DNA from: Petunia secreta
Taxonomy: Eukaryota; Streptophyta; Magnoliopsida; Solanales; Solanaceae
Direction: 5' to 3'
Length of the DNA: 64,000 bases
Assembly (NCBI GenBank): GCA_029990175.1
Contig: JARKIP010000005.1
Span: forward strand, 55,479,001-55,543,000
The position numbers were made by a program, and so were the translations under genes. This document shows positions 27,191 through 38,370 of this stretch, in pieces; position 1 is the first letter of the stretch; each line of letters begins with the position of its first letter. Under the pieces are notes generated by a model. That model worked only from the letters and a program-made list of their open reading frames with translations. It ran no database searches and was not told the DNA's origin.

Positions 27191-30178
27191 GCCAATACAT
27201 AATAGCTAAGCATGAGGGGAAAAAGTACATTCTCAAGCCCTTGACGCCTAAGCAAGTGAATGATAACTGTCGGTGCATGAAGGAGTTGAAAGAAGCGACT
27301 AAAGTTAAGTCCCCCGTGGAGACTAGACCTATAGCCGTGAGCCAAGCAACCACACCACCTCTATCCGATAACATTTGTGCGATGATGCAACCGAGTGAGT
27401 ACTTGAGAGGTAATGATGGCACCAAATTGCTCATTTGCCTAGTGCACAAAGGTATGGTTTTGAATTCCGATTGTGATTATGCTACTAACCCTAACCCTTT
27501 GCTTAGTGCTATTGAGAATGTTTTGAAGGCTTTTGAGGACATGTTCTCGGATGAGATGCCTAGTGGTCTTCCTCCATTGAGGGGGATTGAGAACCAATTG
27601 AATTTGTCCCGGGGTCCCAAATCCCAACAAGCCGGCCTATAGGTGCAATTCCAAAGATACAAAATAGTTATAAAAGCAAGTGGATGAGTTGCTCAACAAA
27701 GGCCTGATTCGTGGAAGCTTGAGTCCATGTGTCATACCAGTCATTCTTGTGCCAAATAAGGACGGGACATGGAGGATGTGTGTTGATTTCCGTGCGGTCA
27801 ACAAGATAACGGCAAAGTATCGTCATCCTATTCCTAGACTTGATGACATGCTTGATGAATTTATTGGTTCTAGTATCTTTTCTTAGATAGATCTTAGGTC
27901 CGGCTGCCACCAAATCCGAATGAAACCTGGTGATGTGTGGAAAACCGCATTCAAGACCAAGTTTTGTCTCTATGAATGGTTGGTGATGCCTTTTGGCCTC
28001 TCCAATGAACCTAGCACTTTCATGAGGTTGATGAACCATGACTTGAAGCTGTTTATCAACAAATTTGTGGTTGTCTATTTTGATGATATCTTGATATATA
28101 GCAAATCAATAGATGATCATGTTGTCCATTTAAGGCAAGTGCTTGATGTGCTAAGAGCCGAAAAGCTCTGTGGAAGTTTTAAGAAATGTGCCTTTTATGT
28201 TGAAAATATTGTCTTTCTTGGTTTATTGTTAGTGCAAATGGTGTAGAGGTTGATGAGTCCAAAGTTGAAGCCATTAGAGATTGACCTACTCCTACCACCG
28301 TATCTTATGCGAGGAGTTTCCATAGCCTTGCTAGTTTCTATAGGCGCTTTGTTAGGGACTTTAGCACCATTTCCGCACCACTCACCGAGTTGGTAAAGAA
28401 AGAGAAACCCTTTGTGTGGGGAGAGCCTCAAGAGAAGGCTTTCCAAGAGTTGCAAAGTAGGTTGAGTACCGCCCATTTGTTGCAATTGCCCGACTTTGGA
28501 AAGGCATTTGAGGTTGAATGTGATGCCTCAGAGGTGGGTATTGGAAGTGCTCTCATGCAAGATGGGAAACCCATTTCCTACTTTAGTGAAAAGTTTAAGG
28601 GTTCAACCGTGAATTACTCTACGTATGACAAGAATTTTTATGCCCTAGTGAGAGCTCTAGCTCATTGGAAACATTATCTTTGGCCTAGGGAATTTGTGAT
28701 TAAGAGTGATCATGAGTCACTCAAACATCTTAGAGGCCAAGAGAAGTTGAACAAGAGGCATACCAAGTGGGTGGAGTTCATTCAGTCTTTTCCCTATGTA
28801 ATTCGTTACAAGAAGGGAAAGGACAATGTTGTAGCCGATGCACTTTCTATGAAGTTCGTTCTTGCTACCACTCTTGCTTCTAGGCTCATGGGTTTTGAAA
28901 GTATAAAATTGATGTATGAACATGACCCAAAGCTCGAGAGCATTCATGATAATCTAAAGAGAGGGGAAAGGGTGGAGAAATACCAATGGTTATATGGCTA
29001 CATTTTCAAAAATGGGAGAGTTTGTGTACCTAAGTCCTCATGGAGAGAATTGCATTGTGGAGGCTTGGTGGGTCACTTTGGGAGGAATAAAACCTTGGCC
29101 ATTCTCATGGAGCAATTCCATTGGCCTAAGATGGGGTTGCAAGTTGAGAGACTATGCAATGCTTGTCCAGAATGAAAGCATGCTAAGTCCAAGTTAAATC
29201 CCCATGGTTTGTACACTCCCTTACCTATTCCTACTAGCACGTGGATGGACATTTCTATAGATTTTGTTATGGGATTACCACGGTCTAGGGGGACATGATA
29301 GCATTTATGTTGTCGTGGATAGGTTCTCCAAATGGCTCACTTCATTCCATGCAAAAAGAGTAATGATGCACAACATGTTGCTTCTTTGTTCATTGATCAT
29401 GTGTTAAAGTTGCATGGTGTGCCTCAAACCATTGTGAATGACAGGGACTCTAAGTTCCTTAGTCATTTTTGGAGGTGCTTGTGGGCTGCTGCACCAAGTT
29501 GTTGTTCTCTACGTCCCACCACCCTCAAATGGATGGGCAAACCGAGGTGGTGAACCGAACTTTGGGGGCTCTCCTTAGAGCTATGGCCCGAGGTAAGGCC
29601 AGGACATGGGTTGAAAAGTTGCCTCTTATGGAGTTTGCATATAACCGTACTTTGCATAGCATGATTGGCATGACTCCATTTGAGTGTGTTTATAGCTTTA
29701 ATACTTTGATTCCACTTGATCTAACCCCTTTGCCAAAGGATATGGTTGTAGTTTTGAAGGTAAAAGAAGAGCTAAGGATATGCTTGAGATCCATGCTAAG
29801 GCAAGGAAGAACTTGGATGAAGCCTATTCAAAGGTGGCATCCAAGAAGAACAAGGGAAGGAAGAAGTTGGAACTCAAGAAAGGAGATTGGGTGTGGGTGC
29901 ACTTCCGCAAAGAGAGGTTCCCAATCCTTAGGAAAGGAAAGTTGGAACCCCGAGGAGATGGACCATCCCAAGTGCTATCCAAGATCAACAGCAATGCATA
30001 CGTGATTGATTTTCCCGGTGAGTACAATGTTTCTAGTACATTCAATATTTCTGACTTGACTCTTTGTGATGCAGTAGCTGATGCCGTGGAGGATGATGCC
30101 TTAATTTCGAGGACAAAATCTTCTCATGAAGAGGAGGATGATGCGGGGAAAACTACCACAAGACCATTCATTTAGAAT
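27191..30178 (+). pseudogene. CRM-2 pol: RT, RNase H, integrase
   Basis: RT motifs are visible: VPNKDGTWRMCVDFRAVNKI near 27750, a UAG in the FSKIDLRSG motif near 27885, DVWKTAFKTKF (with Trp, unlike CRM-1) near 27935 and VVYFDDILIYSK near 28075. RNase H and its tether follow at 28390-28850. Integrase fragments lie at 28990-30170, with MAHFIPCKKSNDAQHV, VNDRDSKF and DGQTEVVNRT. At least a dozen stops or shifts break the frame. The last codons run across the polypurine tract into the LTR, as in CRM-1, with an early stop at about 30172. Confidence 0.87.
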
Positions 30179-30965
30179 CAAGCTAAAGAGATCCAAGATG
30201 CACACCTACACTTGGTATGGAAAGGCGTGAAAGATATGAGCTTCGGAAGAGATTTGAAGATCATGCACTTGAGCACCTTTGAGGGCGGACCACCTAGGCA
30301 CCAAGGAGGAGTGCCCCAAGATGATTTTGAGCTTCCTCTACATATCCCAAAATGAGGCGGACCGCTTAGTCAAGTAGGCCGACCGCTTACTCTTTTTGCA
30401 ACTCTCTAGATCTTCAAATGGGCGGACTACCTCTGTAAATGGGCGGACCGCCTAATCTGTGAGCCATCCTCAGAAGATCAGAAATGGGCGGACCGTCTAG
30501 TGGGGTGGGTGGACAGCCTACCCCTGTGTTAAGCTTGACGGGATTTTGCTAAAACTCTTGTGTAATTCGTACTTTAGCCCTAAGTGGCCTTTAATGTTTT
30601 AACCCACTTTAGGGGTATTTAAGACCTTTCATTATGTGTAAAGGGAGAGTATAAAAGCCTTCCTTAGGGCTTTAATTTCATTTACCTAGTCTTGAACATT
30701 TAAAACTCATTACCATTACTCTCTTTGAAACCTTGTATTTTGGCTTGATTTCAATTGAAAGAATCTAAGTTGAACTTCAATCCTCTTTCGATCATTCTCT
30801 TTGCGAGAGTCGAGTGCCTCTTGAAGATAGTTGCTTAGTGTAGGTGTTCCTTGACCTTCACCCGAGGTGTAACGAGACATAGTTCCTCGATGCTACTTAG
30901 GTAATCATTCAAACCACGTCTCACTTTTATCGTTACTTTTAGCTTCCGCATTTTACCCCGTATCA
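30139..30965 (+). repeat. CRM-2 3' LTR
   Basis: 827 bp, against 829 bp in CRM-1. The ends TGATGCGGGG and CCCCGTATCA are inverted copies with one mismatch. The end segment resembles that of CRM-1 (GTCTCACTTTTATCG against GTCTCGCTCTTTATC). The six-palindrome array is at 30354-30520 and a TATA-like AGTATAAAAGCC at about 30649-30660. Confidence 0.88.
30354..30520. repeat. Array of six 15-bp near-palindromes, CRM-2 LTR
   Basis: Units are centred at 30361, 30382, 30426, 30447, 30492 and 30513, with spacings of 21, 44, 21, 45 and 21: three pairs each exactly 21 bp apart. Units vary (for example GAGGCGGACCGCTTA, TGGGCGGACCGCCTA), but number and pairing are as in CRM-1. A stop codon just before the first unit makes the array non-coding here. 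Confidence 0.85.
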
Positions 30966-32375
30966 CCCAACTTTCCTAATAGCAACTATTTGACCACTCT
31001 GGTTCCTCTAAAAGCCATACTACCCCCTTGAAATGCTGCGAGTGAGATAAAGTTCCTTCTATCTTCAGTCATGTGCCTTGAAAAACCACTATCAAGAATC
31101 CAGATTGGGTTGTTCATTCCCACTCTAGCCTGCAAAATAAGTTAGGGGTTAGTTTTATGAACCTATACAAGCTTGGAATCCTTCTTATGAGAAATGGATG
31201 AATTAAATCCTTCCTAGGCCATCTAGGTAAAATAAACCTTTTGTTTTTTGTTTTAGCCCTTCTAACTACCATGAAATTTTTTTTGTAATGTCCAGGATTT
31301 CCACAGAATGTTCACAACTTAATACAAGGTAACCCTACGTATTTGCTTTTAGGATTATAAGGGGGCAGTGGTTTCTTGTAACCTAACCCTTTTTTACCTT
31401 TGTTTGGATTTTCAAGAACACAGTGTATGGCCTTAGAGGACTTATTCCATTTAGTGAATCTTGTGAGTTCATAATTAGTTTTTTCAAACTTTTCTTGAAG
31501 AACTTGGTTCTTCTCTGTTTCCTGACATAGAACTTATTTTTCTTTTTAAGCTCACTTCAACCTTAGTTTGAATCTCGCTGATTACTTGTTTTCCATTAGC
31601 TTCTCTCATTCTAATAACTTCAAGTTCAAGCTCTGAGATTTTATTCTTGTGAGGAAGAACCTGTCCATTACAAGAGGCATTTATTTCCTCAAGTTCAACA
31701 TTAGTTTTTTCTAGGTTCTTGCACTAAGATTTTAGTTCAGACATAACCATAGATAGTTGATCTTTCTCAGCCCTCAAATTTTCATATCCTTTGATTAAAG
31801 TGGTAGTGATTAATGAGAGACTTTTAGGAGAAAATTTGTGAAGCTTTTCCTTAAGGCCGGAGAGACTTATCTCAGCTGCATGAGCCGACTCCTCATCGTC
31901 AGTCGCTATGAGAGCCGATTCCTTTTTCTTGGGATCTTCCTTGTAGTTCCTTCGGCTTTTCCCATATCTCATTTGCAGCAGCACAGCCTGATACTTCGGC
32001 CAATACATCAAGTCTCAGTCCATACTTTAATGCCAGTACAACCTTAGCATTTGCTTGGAGCTAGTCCAATCATATGAGTCAAGTTCTTCCACAAGCTTTG
32101 GTACAAAAGATCCATTAGAGATTCTTTTCAAAGGAAAATGAGGTGCTTGTTTCAAAATCATCCAGTAATTCATTACCTAAGGGAATAACTTGACTTTCCT
32201 TCAAACAACGGAGGTCTGGATGGATCTCTTCCCTCAATGATTTCATCAGTCAATCCTACCAATGCTAATGACGACTCATCGTCGGGTTCTTCTTCTGCAT
32301 CAGATTCACTGTTAGAGGGTCCCCAAGTTACATAGAAGGTTCCTTCTTCTTCCTTCTCTCTGCCCTGAAGTTTGG
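30966..32375 (-). pseudogene. SIRE gag C-terminus and protease start
   Basis: On the minus strand 32173-32382 encodes an acidic stretch (ESDAEEEPDDESSLALVG) and 31724-32011 a helical, Lys/Glu-rich stretch (AEISLSGLKEKLHKFSPKSL), typical of the long gag C-terminus in SIRE elements. Near 31110 the protease start NNPIWILDSGFSRHMT shows the DSG active site and the SxHMT motif of Copia enzymes. It ends at the CRM-2 LTR at 30966. Stops and frameshifts make it non-functional. Confidence 0.72.
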
Positions 32376-33010
32376 CGGGCACCCGACATCCTCCCCTAGA
32401 CCCGTCGGACGAACCCTTCCTAATTAAATCAGGAAAATAAACCTAACAATTCATAAATAAGGACAACACTTAAAACAAAAATACAGTCATACTGATACCT
32501 CCAAGCTGTACAAAAGAAATTACAGCAGACTGCCCAACATACTAGGTTTTGGGCTATCCAGACTAGACGTCTAAGAGTACAAAAGAAGAAAGATATCTCC
32601 TGAAGGGAGCAAAATGTAGCTGAAATGAAACCAATAAACTGGTGGCCATCCGGAATAAAAGCTGGCTCACCCTGACAGCTGAAGTCGTCTTTGCTCCTTC
32701 ACAGTATGGCGAACTCAATCCTGGAGCGAACCTGCCAAAACGAAATAGATAGATAAGAAACAAACAACAAATAAGGGTGGGTCAAAAGGACTCAATAAGT
32801 GGGGCAGACTAGGCACCTCAAAGAATAGGATTGCTAGCCAGGGAGAAAAGAAACAGATAAACCAAACTCCTCTTATTTAATTTACGAAAAGGCAGAGCCA
32901 GATAATAACTAGAAACACGTATGGAATCACAAACTCATCAACAACCAGGAATGTAAGATAGCCAGAACATATAGGTATCCCGAAAACATCAACAGTCAGA
33001 AATACATCAT

Positions 33011-33172
33011 GTTGCGGCATGCAACCCGATCCATATATTCATCCTGTTGCGACGTGCAACCCAATCCATATATTCATAATGTCGCGGCATGCAACCCGAT
33101 CCATATATTTATACCAATGCGGCGTGCAACCCGATCCATATATTTATACCGTTGCGGCGCGCAACCCGATCC
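33011..33172 (+). repeat. 35-bp minisatellite, left LTR
   Basis: Four full units and one partial unit, all with the core GTGCAACCCGATCCATATAT or close variants. Units start at 33011, 33046, 33081, 33116 and 33151. Confidence 0.92.
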
Positions 33173-33334
33173 CCGCAACTCAGCATACGAACCAGAAATA
33201 TATAGACAAATAAGCAATGCACGTATATGCAGAACAGTAGTTATGTACCACAAGTCTACACAATGGTATGAAATGAAATAAAATTAAATGAGTTGAAATG
33301 AAATATGATGCAAAGGGTCACATGTGTCAAATGA

Positions 33335-33664
33335 ATGGAGCGGAATCCTCCTACTCCAGGACGGAATCCCCCTACCCTCAATATGATGCAATGGAGCGGA
33401 ATCCTCCTGCTCCTAGCGCGGAATCCTCCTATCCTCAATATGATGCGATGGAGCGGAATCCTCCTGCTCCCTGGACGGAATCCTCCTACCCTCAATACGA
33501 TGCAATGGAGCGGAATCCTCCTGCTCCTGGGGAGGAATCCTCCTACCCCTCAGTATGTGCAATAGTGCGGAATTCTCCTTCTCCTGGTGCGGAATCCTCC
33601 TACCCACAATATGATGAAATGGAGCGGAATCCTCCTGCTCCTGGGGCGGAATCCTCCTACCCCT
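33335..33664 (+). repeat. 57-bp minisatellite, left LTR only
   Basis: About 5.8 units with the core ATGGAGCGGAATCCTCCTGC start at 33335, 33391, 33448, 33505, 33562 and 33619. The unit length is a multiple of three, so the open frames across it on both strands are by-products and not genes. The right LTR has a different repeat at this position. Confidence 0.92.
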
Positions 33665-34118
33665 ATAATACTCAAAATAATTCCAACTTTTGCATACAAG
33701 TTATACAAAATATATGTAACATACTTGTGAAGGAGGATCTCAAATCGAACTCCCGAAACTTAATATGCATATAAAATGGAAAAAGGTCAAATTATTTAAC
33801 TTTCGCCATTTTAGCGGAAACTAGCCGAACAACATCGAAATTCACTTTCGAAAAATCACAAAAGTCACAAATAACATACGAACTTAACGACGCTTTCGGA
33901 TTTTGGATCGGAGCTCATTCGCCAAAACCGAGCTCGAAAATCTGTTTTTAATATTTATCGACAATAAAAACTGAAACCTTTTCCCGATTCCTACCAAACG
34001 AGGTCTGATTTAGCTCAAATTTTACAGACAGGTCCTAATAGACCTTACGAATATTTTAAAATTATCGGCACGCCAATCGAAGTCCTAACTTCCGAAATGA
34101 CTAGCCGAGGTCGTTTCA

Positions 34119-35660
34119 TTCTCCTCCACTTAAACTATCATTCGTCCTCGAACGAGCCTAATTCTAAAGAAAAATTCGCACAGATAACAAGAGAACTTGC
34201 ACGACCTTTATAAACTACTCTACGGGCATTATCTTCTTATTACAGGATCAAAATCATAACACGTATATCGTACTTTTGGAATAAAATATATCTGGATAAT
34301 ATGATAATGCCATTTCACAGCTTATTCTGACTAAGCTGATCCTTCCGCGATCACGAGAGGAGAGTTCTACATTTTCGAAGCAAAGATACACGAAACTCTG
34401 GATGGATTAACATGATTCTGTCGGTGAATCACCTCGTCGATATACTTTTCGGTATTGAACAAGTCGATGAAACAAAGAATTAGCTTACGCTTCAGCAATG
34501 CCTTAGAGATTTAATATTATGATTCGGTATCAATTAGAGGAAGACTCCTCCACTTAGAGCATAAAATCATACAATTAATTTGAATAGAAATAGTCATCCT
34601 CGCATGGTCTGCTAGACTAAAGAAGATTTAGCTAAAAGCTGAACGTAGACAGACCTAAGCTACCAACTACCCTTTCGAGTTGTCAAACAGCTGCAATTCT
34701 CGAGTTCACAACTCCATACCTTTGCCGTAAACACCACAGCCTGATGGATGGTACTTCTATTACCCTTAGAAGCCTTGAAAAATAATAATATGCTTACCTG
34801 GCTATAATAACACGTACTCTGACTCTACACAGGGAATATCACAAGCGGCTACCAACCGCCCAAGCTCACTAGTGCCGGACGAAGAAGAAATGGAAATGGA
34901 AATGGACCGATGATAGAAATAATTAGAGCTTCAGGAAGCTCATCTTCTTATTGCTTGGCTACTAGAGCTAGACTACTTCCGAGTCAGGCTAGCCAAAGAA
35001 TCTCGATTGAAGAAATAGATATTAAATTAGCTCTATGGAACAACATCCATGCCAATTTAACCACTCAATAAGAAGGAAACTCTGACAATTTACCAAAAAC
35101 CCTTTTATAACCCAGATAAGCTTATGGGATAACATGACTTTACTAGCCTCTTGAACCAAGAGGAGATACGTAGATCGAATATTACTTACTAACCACTTTA
35201 CACCGGAAAAAACAGGTGACACTTTCTGATGGTGATGAATAAGAATTGTATCATCCTACCAACACGAAATTCCGAGAAGAGAGGTATACTACGATAAGAT
35301 GTCAAGCAGACAATACCGACACTCACTGTAAAATCTCTCATATTTAGACCAAATAAAATAGTAGGGTCGTACAAATGCCCTGAATAAATCATTCTAGATG
35401 CTCACCCCTCTATCACAATCGATTCTTAATAGAAACAATATCCAAGAAAACCATAGAAACATGATATGACAAACCATTTCCAAATCGATCGAAAGAATCA
35501 AATCTTACTCACATTTAAGAGAGGAAGAAATCTCAGGGTCTACTATATCGGATACCTCAGCATCCCGTCAGACAAGCAGTTCATAGAACTGCCTCTGCAG
35601 CTGAGCTGAGCCACTACCCTGACAATCACTTTCTGAAGAACCACTGCCACCACACTCTCA
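34119..35660 (-). other. Decayed internal region of the minisatellite Gypsy element
   Basis: This begins with a polypurine tract (34119-34131, minus strand) and the pol-end motif GSFEDE. Beyond that no pol domain can be read. Integrase, RT and RNase H motifs were not found, so pol has been deleted or has decayed beyond recognition. Confidence 0.5.
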
Positions 35661-37159
35661 ACCTCTACTGGATGGTGGCATTTCTCTTGCTAATGGAGAT
35701 CCATATGAAATCCCCTGCGACTGCGCAGATGCCTGATGACGAGAGAAAAGACGACTGCCTACCTCTCGGAGTAAGGGAAAACTCCTCAAAGGATAGCCAG
35801 ACTCACGACAATGATAACACCTTTTCGCTGAATATGGAAACTGGACAGATTATTGCTAGCTACAAAGAAAAAAACTGAGTCTATCTTGATGAACTACTAG
35901 CGCACTTTAAGAATTACTCCCTACAAGCTGAGATAACCTGGTAGGTGACCTCCCACGAGAATCGGAACTCTTACCTCCAAATGAGGTACCATGGTTACCC
36001 ACTAGGGCCACGAGATCTCTTGCTCTCCCGCTCTAACTCTTCCCGCTCTAACTTATGGTATGCCTCGAACCTTCGGGCAATATCAACAACAACATCAAAT
36101 GAAATCCCGACCTCAATCCCTCGAGCCATCTGGGATCTCAAGGTAAAAGAAAGGTCATCAATAAATCTTTGAATCTCTCAAAAGGCTCATGGACTAGTTC
36201 TAATGCATATAAAGCCATTCGATAGAATTCAATCTCATATTCTGAAACACCAACAGGCTAACCGACAGGCTACCCTGTCTAATCCACTCAAACTGGAAAC
36301 ACTTTTCATCTCGCTTGCTACTCCAAAGGAACTTTTCCACGAATTTTGAAGAAAAACCGGACCAAGTCAGCTAATAAGAGAGCCGCCCACTAATTCAAGG
36401 TTAGACCCCTGAAACTGGAAAGCAGAATAATCAACACCATATCGCTCGATATAATCAAAAGCTTGAAGGATACGCTCATATTATTTTATTTTTAAAAAGA
36501 ATCACGAGGTTTATCTGATGCATTGCTTAAGAATATCGGAAGGTTCAACTGCGTAGAATAATGCAACCTCTTCGGACACTCGGACCGAGCCATTACTTAG
36601 GCTAACTAACCATCCAGAATAATTAGAGGCACAACACATGTTGCCTCCGTAACATACTTTATTGTGGAAATATTAAGAACTGGAATAGGAGCTCCCTGAG
36701 ACTAAACATCTGCATCTCCGGAAACCTGATAAGCTTCCTAGCGAATAATAGGTTTTTGCGGTATCTGCGTCGCCAAAATTCTAGTAAAAGTATTGTAGAG
36801 AGCCAAGGGAACCACAAGGCCCTGCTCCCTTGCCCATCGCGAGCTCGTACGGCTGAGGCCTGCGCAACTGGATCATCAGCACGATCCACAACTCTCGAGG
36901 CTTGAGTAGCTCTAGCCCCAAGCTAGACTGCTTTGTCCTGAACTCCTACCATTTGCTGATTTGTCTCACGAGAGTTCACAATTGCTACGAAGGAATTAAC
37001 AAAAATACTTTTTCATCCTAGACCGACGCACGATCAGAAAAGAAGGAAGTGAAACTTCCTAAATGCCATCATAGCCTCTCGTAAATAAGTACGGACGTCT
37101 ACGTACCCATCAGCGAGACTCTACTAGACACTGTCTTAGTCTGGATAGACTCTAAACCG
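35661..37159 (-). pseudogene. Gag-like remains of the minisatellite Gypsy element
   Basis: The minus strand near 36180-36260 reads SEYEIEFYRMALYALELV, resembling the gag core of Solanaceae chromoviruses. The rest is broken by stops. No zinc knuckle was seen. The position between the primer-binding site and pol fits gag. Confidence 0.5.
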
Positions 37160-37172
37160 GGATCTGATACCA
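37160..37172 (-). other. Primer-binding site of the minisatellite Gypsy element
   Basis: The minus strand reads TGGTATCAGATCC two bases inside the LTR end. It matches the initiator-Met type over the first ten bases. Confidence 0.75.
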
Positions 37173-37816
37173 ACTGACACGATCCAAAATCCGGTTGGGC
37201 CGTGTGGGCACCTAACATCCTCCCCTAGACCCGTCGGGCGAACCCTTCCCAATTAAATCAAGAAAATAAAGGACAAGACTTAAAACAAAAACACAGTCAT
37301 ACTGATACCTCCAAGCTGTACAAAAGAAATTACAGCAGACTGCCCAACATACTAGGTTTTGGGCTATCCAGACTAGACGCCTAAGAGTACAAAAGAAGAA
37401 AGATATCTCCTGAAGGGAGCAAACTAGAGCTGAAATGAAACCAATAAACTGGTGGCCATCCGGAATAAAAGTTGGCTCACCCTGACAGCTGAAGTCGTCT
37501 TTGCTCCTTCACAGTATGGCAAACTCAATCCTGGAGCGAACCTGCCAAAACGAAATAGATAAGAAACAAACAACAAATAAGGGTGGGTCAAAAGGACTCA
37601 ATAAGTGGGGCAGACTAGGCACCTCAAAGAATAGGATTGCTAGCCAGGGAGAAAAGAAACAGATAAACCAAATTCCTCTTATTTAATTTATGAAAAGGCA
37701 GAGCCAGATAATAACTAGAAATACGTATGGAATCACAAACTCATCAACAACCAGGAACGTAAGATAGCCAGAACATATAGGTATCTCGAACACATCAACA
37801 ATCAGAAATATATCCT

Positions 37817-37951
37817 GTTGCGGCGTGTAACCCGATCCATATATTCATCCTATTGCGACGTGCAACCCGATCCATACATTCATAATGTCGCGGCGTGCAA
37901 CCCGATCCATATATTTATACCGTTGTGGCGTGCAACCCGATCCCCGCAACC
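37817..37951 (+). repeat. 35-bp minisatellite, right LTR
   Basis: The same unit as 33011-33172 but about one copy fewer (3 to 4 units, starting 37817, 37852, 37887, 37922). Confidence 0.9.
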
Positions 37952-38095
37952 CAGAATACGAGCCAGAAATATATAGACAAATAAGCAATGCACGTATAAG
38001 CAGAACAGTAGTTATGTACCACAACTCTACACAATGGTATGAAATGAAATATGATGCAAAGGGTCACATGTGTCGAATGAATGGAGTGGTGCGGG

Positions 38096-38370
38096 AAGTA
38101 TATGCAATAATGACCCTTCACCGGTGTGGGACTCATCGACAACCGGTAAGTATATGCGATTATGACCCTTCACCGGCTCGGGACTCTCATCGATTACCGG
38201 GAAGTATATGCAATAATGACCCTACACCGGTGCGGGACTCTTATCGCCAACTGGAAAGTATATGCAATAATAACCCTTCACCGGTGCGGGACTCTCATCG
38301 CCAACCGGGAAGTATATGCAATAATGACCCTTCACTGGCTCGAGACTCTCATCGATCACCGGGAAGTATA
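38096..38370 (+). repeat. 54-bp minisatellite, right LTR only
   Basis: Five units with the core AAGTATATGCAATAATGACC start at 38096, 38148, 38202, 38256 and 38310, with a partial unit at 38364. It starts at exactly the LTR position (after ATGTGTCRAATGAATGGAG) where the left LTR starts its unrelated 57-bp repeat. Confidence 0.9.

Larger units (their letters stand above)
25394..30965 (+). mobile_element. Second CRM-clade Gypsy element, 5'-truncated and decayed (CRM-2)
   Basis: Gag-pol is colinear with CRM-1 on the opposite strand, followed by a complete 827-bp 3' LTR (TGATGCGGGG...CCCCGTATCA). The 5' LTR and leader are missing: sequence coding for the SIRE env-like ORF ends only about 200 bp before the gag ATG. 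Many stops and frameshifts break gag and pol. It is a related but distinct CRM family member that shares the six-palindrome array. No TSD can be tested because the left end is lost. Confidence 0.9.
32378..34118 (-). repeat. Left (3') LTR of the minisatellite Gypsy element
   Basis: It aligns with 37175-39678 in three blocks: 32385-33335, 33665-34118 and the 35-bp repeats. In place of about 1.1 kb of the right LTR it has a 57-bp minisatellite. Its outer edge is worn: it begins near GGGCACC rather than TGACACG. Confidence 0.8.

Noticed and set aside
33298..33774. 158-codon plus-strand frame with repeated ERNPPAP/ESSYPQYDA units, and matching minus frames
   Set aside because: It is the translation of a 57-bp minisatellite whose unit is a multiple of three. 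Frames are open on several strands at once and the sequence lies inside an LTR.
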